NCBI RefSeq assembly: GCF_015223355.1
Contig: NZ_JADFFK010000006.1
Location: forward strand, 62,001 to 126,000
DNA: 64,000 nt
Direction: 5' to 3'
Source of the DNA: Salipiger mangrovisoli
GTDB lineage: Bacteria; Pseudomonadota; Alphaproteobacteria; Rhodobacterales; Rhodobacteraceae
Made by a program: the position numbers and the translations under genes. Below the pieces are notes generated by a model. It had not been told where the DNA came from and did no database searches. It saw nothing but the letters and a program-made list of their open reading frames with translations. Shown here one piece after another: positions 52,101 through 60,724 of this stretch (position 1 is the stretch's first letter; each line of letters opens with the position of its first letter).

Positions 52101-53378
52101 CTAGTTCGACAGGAAGGAGGGCAGCCAGGTGCTGAAGAACGGCACGTAGGAGACGAGCAGCAGCACGAGGATGTTGGTGAGGATGAAGGGCATGATCGCA
52201 CGGGTGACTTGCCACAGCGTGACCCGCCCGATGCCGGCGCAGATGAACAGGCACACGCCGACCGGCGGGGTGGTGAGGCCGATCATCAGGTTGAGCACCG
52301 CGAAGACCGCGAAGTGCAGCGGATCGACGCCCACGCCGGTCGCCAGCGCCAGCAGCGGCACGAAGAGGATGATCAGCGCGGCGATGGTCTCCATGAACAT
52401 GCCGACAAACAGCAGCACGAGGTTGATCAGCAGGATCACCAGGAACTTGTTGTCGGTGATGCTGAGCACCGAGTCTGCGATCATCTGGGGGATGCGCTCG
52501 GCGACGAGGATCCAGCCGAAGACGTTGGCGAGGCCGACCAGCACGAGGATCGCGGCGGCCGAGACGGCGCTGTCGATCAGGATTTTCGGCACGTCGCGGA
52601 TCTTCAGCCCGCGGTAGACGAAGGCACCGACGACGAAGGCGTAGATCGAGGCGACGATGGCGGTCTCGGTCGGGGTGGCAAAGCCGGTGAGCAACCCGCC
52701 GACGATGAGCGCGGTCATGGCCACGGCCCAGAAGGCGCCGAGGAAGGCCTTCCAGAGCTCACCCAGCCCCTGCCATTCCTGGCGCGGGTAGTTGTGCTTC
52801 TTGGCGAGGATCCAGGCGGTGATCATCATCGCCACGCCCATCATGATGCCGGGGATCGCGCCCGCGATGAACATCTTGCCGACCGAGATGCCCGAGAGCG
52901 TGCCGACGATGATCATCGGCACCGAGGGCGGGATGATCGGCCCGACGGTCGAGGAGGCGGCGGTGATCGCGGCGGAGAAGTCGGCGGGGTAGCCCGCCTT
53001 CTTCATGCCGGGGATCATCATGCCGCCGATCGAGGCGGCGTCGGCCGCGGCGGTGCCCGAGATACCGCCGAACAGCATCGAGGCGGCGACGTTGGTGAGG
53101 CCAAGGCCGCCACGCATCCAGCCGACCAGCGCCTGCGCCAGCCGAACGATGCGCCCGGTGATGCCGCCGGCGTTCATCAGGTTGCCGGCGAGGATGAAGC
53201 CGGGGATGCAGAGCAGCACGAAGCTGTCCATGCCGGCGTACATCTTCTGCGGGATGACGACGAGCGGCATGCCCTTGAAGAGGATGTAGGCCATCGACGA
53301 GACGCCGAGGGTGATTGCCACCGGCAGGCCGATGATCAGGCCGCCGAGGAAGCAGCCCAGCAGAATGGTCAGCTCCAT
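52101..53378 (-). CDS. dctM: TRAP transporter large permease subunit (DctM)
   Basis: The 425-residue protein has about 12 membrane segments and typical DctM motifs (MLFGGISGTAAADAASIGGMM, SSTVGPIIPPSVPMII). It forms the ion-coupled channel with DctQ. It starts one base after the dctQ stop and is followed by the idnD-like gene. Linked genes suggest hexuronate or aldonate uptake driven by Na+. Confidence 0.92.
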   Translation of the reverse strand: MELTILLGCFLGGLIIGLPVAITLGVSSMAYILFKGMPLVVIPQKMYAGMDSFVLLCIPGFILAGNLMNAGGITGRIVRLAQALVGWMRGGLGLTNVAASMLFGGISGTAAADAASIGGMMIPGMKKAGYPADFSAAITAASSTVGPIIPPSVPMIIVGTLSGISVGKMFIAGAIPGIMMGVAMMITAWILAKKHNYPRQEWQGLGELWKAFLGAFWAVAMTALIVGGLLTGFATPTETAIVASIYAFVVGAFVYRGLKIRDVPKILIDSAVSAAAILVLVGLANVFGWILVAERIPQMIADSVLSITDNKFLVILLINLVLLFVGMFMETIAALIILFVPLLALATGVGVDPLHFAVFAVLNLMIGLTTPPVGVCLFICAGIGRVTLWQVTRAIMPFILTNILVLLLVSYVPFFSTWLPSFLSN

Positions 53379-53379
53379 C

Positions 53380-53880
53380 TCAGAGCTCCTCTTCGGGTTT
53401 TTCGGGAAGGCCGGTGTCGCGGCGGGTCAGCATTCCGGCCACGCGCAGTCCGGCAAACAGGCTCAGGGCAAGCAGCGCGACCAGCACCGAGGCGTGGATG
53501 TAATCCATCCGGACGCCCAGCGAGGGCGCGGTCTGCCGCGCGCCGATCGACACGTAGAGCCAGGTCGCCTTGATCAGCATCAGGCCGAAGCCGAGCGTGA
53601 TCACGGCCGACACGAGACGCAGGATCCACGGCAGTCGTCCGGGCAGCGCCTCGCAGACGATGTCGACGTTCACCAGATCGCCCGAGCGGTAGGCCAGGCC
53701 GACGCCGAAGGCGGCGAGGTAGAGCAGGGCGAAGCGGGTGAGCTCTTCGGTCCAGACCACCGAGGTGATCACGCCGGAGCGGCCCAGAAGCTGGATGATG
53801 ACGGCGATGATGATGGCGGCAAAGCTGAGCCCCGTCGCGATACGGGCGATGGCGGTCAGGACCGTGACGAGCTTTTGCAT
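53380..53880 (-). CDS. dctQ: TRAP transporter small permease subunit (DctQ)
   Basis: The 166-residue protein has four membrane segments and the DctQ core VVWTEELTRFALLYLAAFGVGLAYRSGDLVNVD. It joins DctM to the periplasmic binding protein. It is separated from dctP by 103 bases that carry two strong hairpins. Confidence 0.9.
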   Translation of the reverse strand: MQKLVTVLTAIARIATGLSFAAIIIAVIIQLLGRSGVITSVVWTEELTRFALLYLAAFGVGLAYRSGDLVNVDIVCEALPGRLPWILRLVSAVITLGFGLMLIKATWLYVSIGARQTAPSLGVRMDYIHASVLVALLALSLFAGLRVAGMLTRRDTGLPEKPEEEL

Positions 53881-53909
53881 GGAACGGCTCTTCGGTGAAA
53901 TTGCGGGAA

Positions 53910-53975
53910 GGGCCGGACCCGAGTGGGGGGTCCGGCCCGGGAGTGCGGGCCCTGAAGAAGGGAGGAGGGGCCCGC
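53910..53975 (-). promoter_or_regulatory. Two strong hairpins in the dctP-dctQ gap
   Basis: The first hairpin met after dctP on the minus strand pairs GCGGGCCC (53945-53952) with GGGCCCGC (53968-53975). Its minus-strand loop begins CTCCTCCC. The second is an 11-base stem GGGCCGGACCC/GGGTCCGGCCC at 53910-53920 and 53928-53938. Neither has a T-run. They probably stabilise the dctP message or cut transcription of dctQM, as binding proteins are needed in excess. Confidence 0.6.
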
Positions 53976-53983
53976 GGGTCGGC

Positions 53984-54961
53984 TTACTTGTCGAAGAGGG
54001 CTTCGACGTCGGGCCGGATCTCGTCGGAGACCGAGTTCAGCACGGCTTCCTTGGCGGCGGCGGCAAAGGCGGCGTTGTCGACATCGACAAACTCCACGCC
54101 GAGTTCTTCGAGCTGGGTCACCAGCTTCTCTTCGTCGGCGAGGAAGAGTTCACGCTCGTAGGCCTGCGCGCGCGCGGCGGCTTCCATGACGTTGGCCTGA
54201 TCCTCTTCCGAGAGTTGGTCCCACGCCATTTCCGAAATGGTCAGGTAGATCCAGGACCGCACGTGGTCGGTCTTGTTGATGTACTTCTGCACCTCGTTGA
54301 AGTTTGCCGACTTGATCAGCGCGAGCGGGTTTTCCTGCGCGTCGATGGTGCCGTTCTGCAGCGAGGTGAACACTTCGGAGAAGGCCATCGGGGTCGGGTT
54401 CGCGCCAAGCGCCTTCCAGACGTTGAGGAAGAGCGGCACGTTCGGCACGCGCATCTTCAGGCCGTTCAGATCGTCCGGCGAGGTGATCGGGCGGTTCGAG
54501 GTCAGCTCGCGCGGGCCGCGGGCGAAATAGGCGATCGGACGGATGCCCACCTTCTCGATGATCTGCGCCTCGATACGGTCGCCAAGTTCGCCACTGGCGG
54601 CGGCGTCCATGTCCTCGAGCGAGGTGTAGGCGTAGGGCATCGCGAGCAGCGCGGCCATCGGCGCCCAGTTCTGAAGGGACTCGCCGGTGATGGTCATGTC
54701 GGCGGTGCCGAGCTGCATGCCGTTGATGACGTCGACTTCCTTGCCGAGCGTCTCGTTCGGGTAAATCTCGACCTCGATGCGGCCGTCGGTCAGCGTGGCC
54801 AGTTCCTCGGCGAACTTTACCGAGGCCTTGTGCCAGGTGTTGTCCTCATTGGCGAGGTGGCCGAGCTTCAGCGTCATGTCGGCAGCCATGGCCGAGGCGC
54901 TGAGCGCGACGGTGGCGATGCCGGAGAGCATCAGGGTCTTGAGGGTCTTCGCAACGATCAT
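53984..54961 (-). CDS. dctP: TRAP transporter solute-binding protein (DctP)
   Basis: This 325-residue periplasmic protein has a Sec signal peptide ending SASAMAAD. The DctP fold follows with KLGHLANEDNTWHKAS and the specificity Arg in LNGLKMRVPNVPLFL. FSEVFTSLQNGTIDAQENPL is the typical hinge. GGGAGGA lies before the start at 54961. Together with uxuA, uxuB and idnD it most likely binds a hexuronate or aldonate. Confidence 0.9.
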   Translation of the reverse strand: MIVAKTLKTLMLSGIATVALSASAMAADMTLKLGHLANEDNTWHKASVKFAEELATLTDGRIEVEIYPNETLGKEVDVINGMQLGTADMTITGESLQNWAPMAALLAMPYAYTSLEDMDAAASGELGDRIEAQIIEKVGIRPIAYFARGPRELTSNRPITSPDDLNGLKMRVPNVPLFLNVWKALGANPTPMAFSEVFTSLQNGTIDAQENPLALIKSANFNEVQKYINKTDHVRSWIYLTISEMAWDQLSEEDQANVMEAAARAQAYERELFLADEEKLVTQLEELGVEFVDVDNAAFAAAAKEAVLNSVSDEIRPDVEALFDK

Positions 54962-55009
54962 GGTGTTCCTCCCTTTCAGGGTCGCTTGGGGAAGATGCCG
55001 CATACGCAC

Positions 55010-55708
55010 TCACGCGGCATCGGGGTCGAAATAGTCGGGGAAGGCCTCGCGGATGGCCGGCAGGTCCGAAAGGATCATCTGCAGGTGGCCGCGCATGGCC
55101 TTTTCAGCGGCAGCCGGGTCGCCCGCGTCGATGGCGTCAACGACGGCGGTGTGCTGGGCGATGAGGTGTTCGAGCGGGAAATGCGCCGAGGTCATCTGGC
55201 GCACCCGGTCCATCTGGCTCTTCATGCCGACGATCACCGCCCAGGCATTGGGGCGGCCGGCGCCCTTGGCGAGGGTGTGGTGGAACTCGTCGTCGAGCGG
55301 CACGAAGGCGGCGGGGTGCTGATCGACGAGCCGCGCCTGCGCGGCGATCTGTCTGCGCAGATCTTCGACCAGCCCGGCGGGCCGCATGGTGGCGCAGGCC
55401 TTCGCGATGTCGGCCTCGACCGCCTCGCGGACGAAGCGCGCGTCGAGCACGGCGCCGACGGAAATCTTGCGCACGAAGGAGCCGCGCTGCGGGCGGATCT
55501 CCAGCAGGCCTTCCTCGGCGAGCTTGATGAAGGCTTCACGGACGGGCTGGCGGGAGACGCCGAACTTGGCGCCGATCTCCGCCTCGGAGAGCCGGGTGCC
55601 GGGTTCGAGATGGTTTCGGATGATCGATTGGCGCAGGGCGCGGATCAGCTGCGGCCCGACGGGCGCCGACTGGTCGACCGGCTCGATCTGGATTGTCTCG
55701 ATTCCCAT
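55010..55708 (-). CDS. GntR-family regulator (FCD type) of the hexuronate genes
   Basis: The 232-residue protein has an N-terminal winged helix (LEPGTRLSEAEIGAKFGVSRQPVREAFIKLAEEGLL) and an all-helical FCD effector domain with metal-site His in DDEFHHTLAKGAGR and IAQHTAVVDAI. GGAGGAG precedes the start at 55708. It is divergent from uxuA and upstream of dctP on the same strand, so it probably represses both sides until a uronate intermediate is bound. Confidence 0.85.
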   Translation of the reverse strand: MGIETIQIEPVDQSAPVGPQLIRALRQSIIRNHLEPGTRLSEAEIGAKFGVSRQPVREAFIKLAEEGLLEIRPQRGSFVRKISVGAVLDARFVREAVEADIAKACATMRPAGLVEDLRRQIAAQARLVDQHPAAFVPLDDEFHHTLAKGAGRPNAWAVIVGMKSQMDRVRQMTSAHFPLEHLIAQHTAVVDAIDAGDPAAAEKAMRGHLQMILSDLPAIREAFPDYFDPDAA

Positions 55709-55839
55709 GGCTCTCCTCCGTAGCGGCAAACTGCTCCATACTTCCATACTAGTCAACATTAGAATCCGCTGCTATTAATCACGTGACCACCGAGGAGCGG
55801 GATTCCGTCCCGCGCAGCAGACAAAAAGGGAGGGTTCCG
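55709..55839. promoter_or_regulatory. Divergent control region of the regulator and uxuA
   Basis: The 131-base gap contains an exact tandem repeat TCCATACT-TCCATACT at 55735-55750, followed by AGTCAACATT. The position between divergent genes suggests an operator of the GntR regulator. A ribosome binding site AGGGAGGG lies before uxuA. Confidence 0.45.
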
Positions 55840-57057
55840 ATGCGTCAGACCTGGCGTTGGTTCGGTCCGAAAGACCGCGTGAGCATCGACGACATGATGC
55901 AGGCAGGCGTCGAGGGCGTCGTATCCGCGTTGCACCACGTGCCGACCGGCACGGTCTGGACCCCCGAGGAGATCGCGCAGCGCCAGCGCGAGATCGCCAC
56001 CCGCAAGGACGGCCGCCCTTCGCCGCTGGTCTGGGACGTGGTCGAATCGCTGCCCGTCTCCGAGGACATCAAGAAGCAGAAGGGCGACTGGAAGGCGCAT
56101 ATCGAGACCTGGAAGACCTCGATGCGCCACCTCTCCGAGGCCGGGCTCGAAACCATCTGCTACAACTTCATGCCGGTCTTGGACTGGACCCGCACCGATC
56201 TGGCATGGGAACGGCCGAGCGGCGCGCGCTGCATGCGTTTCGACCTGATCGACTTCGCCGCCTTCGACATCCACATCCTGCAACGCGCCGGGGCCGCCGA
56301 GAGCTTCCCCGACGCGGTGGTCGCCGAGGCCGCCGAGCGCTTCGCCAAGATGGATGACGCGCGCAAGGAGCAGCTGGCCGGCAACGTCGTCTTCGGCCTG
56401 CCGGGTGCGGCCGAGAAGTTCAGCCTTGCCGATGTGAAGCTGCACCTCGCCGAGTATGACAGCATCTCGGAGGGACAGCTTCAGCAGCACATGATCGACT
56501 TCCTGTCGGAAGTGACACCGCTGGCCGAGGACCTGGGGGTGCGGCTCTGCTGCCACCCGGACGATCCGCCCTTCCCGCTGCTCGGCCTGCCGCGCATCAT
56601 GTCGACCGAGGCGCATTACCGGAAAATCCTCGATGCCGTGGACCTGCGCGCCAACGGCGTGACGCTCTGCACCGGCTCGCTCGGCGCGCGTCCCGACAAC
56701 AACCCGGTCGAGATCTTCAAGGCCCTGGCCGACCGCGTGCACTTCCTGCACCTGCGCAACGTCAGCATCGAGGGCACCGAGGTGATGAACTCGCTCTACG
56801 AGGACGAGCATCTTTCGGGCCACACCGACATGGTCGCCATGGTTGCCGCCGTGGTCGCCGAGGAACGCCGCCGTAAGGGCGAGGGCCGGGCCGACTGGTC
56901 GATCCCCTTCCGCCCCGACCACGGGCAGGACATCCTCGACGACATCGGCCGCGAGGCGCAGCCGGGCTACCCGGCGATCGGCCGTCTCAAGGGTCTGGCG
57001 GAACTGCGTGGCCTCTACCGTGCCTTCGAGCACGAGCTCGTGGCGGGCAAGGCATGA
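55840..57057 (+). CDS. uxuA: Mannonate dehydratase
   Basis: This 405-residue enzyme dehydrates D-mannonate to 2-keto-3-deoxygluconate. It carries MRQTWRWFGPKDRVS, ETICYNFMPVLDWTRT, LCCHPDDPPFPLLGLPR, LCTGSLGARPDN, and a metal-site region FRPDHGQDILDD. Length matches UxuA. The start at 55840 matches the family N-terminus. It overlaps the uxuB start by four bases. Confidence 0.95.
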   Translation: MRQTWRWFGPKDRVSIDDMMQAGVEGVVSALHHVPTGTVWTPEEIAQRQREIATRKDGRPSPLVWDVVESLPVSEDIKKQKGDWKAHIETWKTSMRHLSEAGLETICYNFMPVLDWTRTDLAWERPSGARCMRFDLIDFAAFDIHILQRAGAAESFPDAVVAEAAERFAKMDDARKEQLAGNVVFGLPGAAEKFSLADVKLHLAEYDSISEGQLQQHMIDFLSEVTPLAEDLGVRLCCHPDDPPFPLLGLPRIMSTEAHYRKILDAVDLRANGVTLCTGSLGARPDNNPVEIFKALADRVHFLHLRNVSIEGTEVMNSLYEDEHLSGHTDMVAMVAAVVAEERRRKGEGRADWSIPFRPDHGQDILDDIGREAQPGYPAIGRLKGLAELRGLYRAFEHELVAGKA

Positions 57058-58508
57058 GGCTGACGTCACTTGATCAGGTGCCCGAGGCGCTGCGCCCGGG
57101 CTATGATCCGCAGGCGCATGGGGTGGGCATCGTCCACCTCGGCCTTGGCGCCTTCCACAAGGCGCATCAGGCGGCGCTGACCGATCTGGCGCTGGCCGCC
57201 GCGGGCGGGGACTGGCGCATTCTCGGCGTCTCGCTTCGCTCGCCGAAGGCCTCGGACGAGCTGCACCCGCAGAACGGCCTTTTCACGCTGATCGCCAAGG
57301 GTGCCGAGGGCACCGAGGCGCGGGTGATCGGCGCCATCGCCGATGCCATCTGTTCGGCGGGCAACCCCGAGCCGGCGCTCGCCGCCATGGCCGCCGAGGG
57401 CACGAAGATCGTCTCGCTGACGGTGACCGAAAAGGCCTACGGCCTCGACCGCGCAGCCCATGGCTGCGACCCGGCGCATCCTGCCGTGGCCGCGGATCTC
57501 GCGAATCCGGCTGCTCCGCAGGGTGTTCTCGGCCTGTTGACGGAGGCGCTGCGCCGCCGCCGCGCCGCGGGTCTTGCGCCCTTCACCGTGCTTTGCTGCG
57601 ACAACCTGCCGGAAAACGGTGTTCTCCTGCGCGGTGCCGTGGTGGATTTCGCCCGCCGGATCGACCCCGCGCTTTCCGAGTGGATTGCCGCCGAGGTCGC
57701 CTTCCCCTCGACCATGGTCGACCGCATCACCCCGGCCGCCACGCCCGCCACGCTGGCCGAGGCGCAGGCGCTGATCGGCTGCGAGGACCTTGCCGCGATC
57801 GAGACCGAGAGCTTCTGCCAGTGGGTGATCGAGGACAATTTCCCGCAGGGCCGACCGGCCTGGGAAAAGGCCGGGGCGATCTTCACCGACAACGTCACCG
57901 CCTTCGAGATGATGAAGCTGCGGATGCTCAACGGCAGCCATTCGATGCTGGCCTACGTCGGCTTCCACGCGGGCGCGACCTATGTGCGCGACGTGATGGG
58001 CTGCGCGCCGCTGGCCAGGCTGGTGCGCCGCCACCTGACTGCTGCCGCGGCAACCCTGCCGGAAATTCCCGGCATCGAGCCCGCCGCCTATGCCGTGGCG
58101 CTGGCCCGGCGCTTCGAGAACCCCGAGATCGCGCATGAAACCTTCCAGATCGCCATGGACGGCTCGGAGAAGATGCCGCAGCGGGTTTTCTCGGCGGTTG
58201 CGGATGCGCGGGCGAAGGGCATCGACTGCCGCGCCTTCACCTTTGCCACCGCCGCTTGGGCGCGGCATCTCAGCGGCGCCACCCATGATTGCGCCGCCTA
58301 CGAGCTGCGCGATCCTCGGGCTGGAGAGCTGCGTGCTCTGGCCCAAGGTCGTGAGGCGGATGAGATCGTCGCCGCCTTGCGGAAAACCGCCTTCGTCCCA
58401 GCGGCGCTGGCGGCGGATGACGCCTATTGGGACGAGGTGACCAAACTCTTGGCGGAAATGCTTTTCGAGCCCATGCGCGACGTGATCGCGCGCGAAGCCG
58501 CCGTCTGA
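57054..58508 (+). CDS. uxuB: D-fructuronate reductase (mannitol dehydrogenase family)
   Basis: This 484-residue NAD-dependent enzyme interconverts D-fructuronate and D-mannonate. The N-terminal nucleotide motif is GIVHLGLGAFHKAHQAAL and the catalytic Lys region is MKLRMLNGSHSMLAYVG. Mannitol or arabinitol dehydrogenase activity is possible for this family, but coupling to uxuA by ATGA overlap favours fructuronate. A uronate isomerase (uxaC) and KDG kinase are not in the window. Confidence 0.88.
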   Translation: MRLTSLDQVPEALRPGYDPQAHGVGIVHLGLGAFHKAHQAALTDLALAAAGGDWRILGVSLRSPKASDELHPQNGLFTLIAKGAEGTEARVIGAIADAICSAGNPEPALAAMAAEGTKIVSLTVTEKAYGLDRAAHGCDPAHPAVAADLANPAAPQGVLGLLTEALRRRRAAGLAPFTVLCCDNLPENGVLLRGAVVDFARRIDPALSEWIAAEVAFPSTMVDRITPAATPATLAEAQALIGCEDLAAIETESFCQWVIEDNFPQGRPAWEKAGAIFTDNVTAFEMMKLRMLNGSHSMLAYVGFHAGATYVRDVMGCAPLARLVRRHLTAAAATLPEIPGIEPAAYAVALARRFENPEIAHETFQIAMDGSEKMPQRVFSAVADARAKGIDCRAFTFATAAWARHLSGATHDCAAYELRDPRAGELRALAQGREADEIVAALRKTAFVPAALAADDAYWDEVTKLLAEMLFEPMRDVIAREAAV

Positions 58509-58520
58509 GCGCCGCATTCG

Positions 58521-58543
58521 CTGCCCGCCAGAGAGGCGGGCAG
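58521..58543 (+). terminator. Hairpin after uxuB
   Basis: CTGCCCGCC/GGCGGGCAG forms a nine-base stem 12 bases after the stop codon. No T-run follows, so it may act as a 3' stabiliser. Confidence 0.5.
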
Positions 58544-58631
58544 CCGCGCAATCTGCTGTTTGCGCCAACAGGGTGTCGGGATTTACTGTCCCGTCGCAAA
58601 TGTCGCTGTAATATCGGCCTGGGAGGACACC

Positions 58632-59249
58632 ATGCCATACACCGACTTTGCACGCGGGTCCCGGCCCCTGATCACCCCCCGGAGGCAATCCGAGGAACAG
58701 GCCGAAATCACCCGTCTTGAGAACGAGTTGCGCGCATTTGTGGCCATCGCCCTGCAGCACGGAATGCGCGACTATTGCGAGATTCGCCATCCCGACCTGA
58801 CGCGCGAGCTGGAAGAGGGGCTTGAACGTGCGCGCCACCGCGCCGAGGTGAAATACGCCTATGTCATGGAGCGGCTGGCGCGCGTTCCGGGGCTGATGGC
58901 CTCGACCGGCGAGACCGGCGAGCGCACCTATTACCGCAACAGCGACGAGAACGTCGCCTATATCGAGCACTCGCTCTGGAGCAAGCGCTTCATCCTCAGC
59001 GGCATCTGGGTGGTGCCGGCCCATCGCGGCAAGGGAATCGCGCATCGCATCCTGCGCCAGCTGGTCGAGGCCGCGGATGAGGCCGAACTCGGCATCGAGC
59101 TGCACCACGAACCCTTCGGAGAAGAGGGGCTCGACAAGCCCGCGCTCGAAGCTTTCTACAGCCGCCATGGTTTCCAGCATCACGAGTTGACTCCGGGCGC
59201 GATGTTCCGGATTCCCCGCTCGCCGCTGGACCGCCACGGAAGCTCCTGA
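58632..59249 (+). CDS. GNAT-family N-acetyltransferase domain protein
   Basis: This 205-residue protein has a charged helical N-terminus (about 20-75) and a C-terminal GNAT domain with ILSGIWVVPAHRGKGIAHRILRQLVE, the acetyl-CoA loop (HRGKGIA). ALEAFYSRHGFQHH is the typical last motif. The start at 58632 follows GGGAGGA. The substrate is unknown and the neighbours give no clear hint. Confidence 0.72.
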   Translation: MPYTDFARGSRPLITPRRQSEEQAEITRLENELRAFVAIALQHGMRDYCEIRHPDLTRELEEGLERARHRAEVKYAYVMERLARVPGLMASTGETGERTYYRNSDENVAYIEHSLWSKRFILSGIWVVPAHRGKGIAHRILRQLVEAADEAELGIELHHEPFGEEGLDKPALEAFYSRHGFQHHELTPGAMFRIPRSPLDRHGSS

Positions 59250-59293
59250 GGCGCGGCGCCCCCCTTTCTTCTAGGCAGAAATATCCCGGGGGT

Positions 59294-59312
59294 CCGGGGG
59301 CAGAGCCCCCGG
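59294..59312. terminator. GC-rich hairpin between the GNAT and LysR genes
   Basis: CCGGGGG-CAGAG-CCCCCGG forms a seven-base GC stem in a C/G-rich stretch 45 bases after the GNAT gene. Similar GC-only hairpins are common at transcript ends in Rhodobacteraceae. No T-run is present. Confidence 0.5.
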
Positions 59313-59396
59313 TCCCGCGCCGCGTGGGCTGTATGGACCCCGCTTTCGTGACGGCGCTATAAGCGGCGGCGGGACAGACGGGGTCAGGGGGCGGTC

Positions 59397-59429
59397 ATGG
59401 GCAGCTTGAACGGGGCGATCGGGCAGTGA
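59397..59429 (+). other. Possible ten-codon leader ORF before the LysR gene
   Basis: An ATG at 59397 opens a frame MGSLNGAIGQ whose stop TGA overlaps the GTG start of the LysR gene as GTGA. The LysR gene itself has a weak ribosome binding site, while CAGGGGG precedes this ATG. Translational coupling is possible but the ORF is short enough to be chance. Confidence 0.3.
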
Positions 59430-60610
59430 TATCCCGCAATCTCAGGCATCTGCGCATTTTCCTTGCGGTGGCGGACGAGGCATCGGTCACCGGGGCGGCC
59501 GAGCGCTTCAAGGTGTCGCAGCCGGCGGTGACGCAGATGCTGGGCAAGCTCGAGGACCAGGCCGGCGGAGCGCTGTTTGACCGGACCAGCCGCGGCTTCG
59601 TTCTCAATGAGCGCGGCGCGGTGCTGGCGGCGCGCCTTGGCCGGGCCTTTGCGCAGCTTGATGCGGCGCTGGGGGTGGTCTCGCCGCGGCTGTGCGGGCT
59701 GGTGACGAGCGCACAGCTGCAGGCGCTGATCGCGGTCCATGACACCGGCAGTTTCACCCGCGCGGCGCGCGCACTCGGCCGTGCACAGCCCACGGTTCAT
59801 CGCGCCGTCAGCCAACTCGAGCAGGAGGTCGGCGGCCTGCTTTTCGAGCGCAGCGCCCACGGGCTGATTCCAAGCCGGGTGTGCGGCGCCCTAGTGCCGC
59901 GCGCCCGGCTGGCGCTGAGCGAGCTCGACCAGGCGGACATGGAACTGGGTGAAATCGATGGCGCCGAGACGGGGCGCATCGTCATTGGAACCTTGCCGCT
60001 GTCGCGCTCGGTGCTGCTGCCTCGGGCGCTCGCGGCCTTCCGCCGGACGCGGCCGAGGATAAGGATCACCGTGCTCGACGGCACCCATGACATGCTGCTC
60101 GCCGGGCTGCGCCGCGGCGACGTGGACATCATGCTCGGATCGCTGCGCAACCAGACACCGGCGCCCGACGTCCGGCAGGAGGCGCTGTTCGAGGATCGTT
60201 TCGCGATCGTCGCGCGGCCGGGCCATCCGCTGGCCGGCAAGGGGCAGCTCTGCGCCGAGCAGCTTCAGGGCTACCCGTGGATCGTGCCGGGGCCGGGAAC
60301 CCAGCTAAGACACCAGTTCGAGGCGCTTTTCCTTCGGCGAAACCTGTCGCTGCCCGACAGTCTCATCGAAGCCGGTTTCATTCTGCTTATACGTGAATAC
60401 CTCGATCTGAGCGATGCGCTGGCCTTCACGTCCGGGCGTCAGGTGGCGCCCGAGATCGACCGCAGGTCGCTGATTCAGCTTCCCCTCGCGGAAACACTGC
60501 CGCTCCGCGAGATCGGGCTGACGCTGCGCGAGGGCTGGCTTCCGACCCGTGCGCAGCAGCTGATGCTCGACTGCCTGCGCGGCGCAGCGCAGGGGTTGCC
60601 CGCGGTATAG
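59426..60610 (+). CDS. LysR-family regulator with two tandem helix-turn-helix domains
   Basis: This 394-residue protein is about 90 residues longer than ordinary LysR regulators. It contains two complete LysR HTH units: residues about 5-75 (LRHLRIFLAVADEASVTGAAERFKVSQPAVTQ) and about 92-160 (LQALIAVHDTGSFTRAARALGRAQPTVHRAVSQLEQ). The effector-binding domain follows (about 180-385, RIVIGTLPLSRSVLLPRAL). It starts at GTG. Position upstream of dctPQM suggests it controls that TRAP system. Confidence 0.82.
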   Translation: MISRNLRHLRIFLAVADEASVTGAAERFKVSQPAVTQMLGKLEDQAGGALFDRTSRGFVLNERGAVLAARLGRAFAQLDAALGVVSPRLCGLVTSAQLQALIAVHDTGSFTRAARALGRAQPTVHRAVSQLEQEVGGLLFERSAHGLIPSRVCGALVPRARLALSELDQADMELGEIDGAETGRIVIGTLPLSRSVLLPRALAAFRRTRPRIRITVLDGTHDMLLAGLRRGDVDIMLGSLRNQTPAPDVRQEALFEDRFAIVARPGHPLAGKGQLCAEQLQGYPWIVPGPGTQLRHQFEALFLRRNLSLPDSLIEAGFILLIREYLDLSDALAFTSGRQVAPEIDRRSLIQLPLAETLPLREIGLTLREGWLPTRAQQLMLDCLRGAAQGLPAV

Positions 60611-60724
60611 CCAAAAATTATGCCGAAATGCGCCGAATCTATTGGAACCTGCCGAGCGAAGATTGCAGACCGGATCCCGCACATGGCCTGCCGTGCGGGT
60701 GGGCGTGATCTCGGGAGGATTTCC

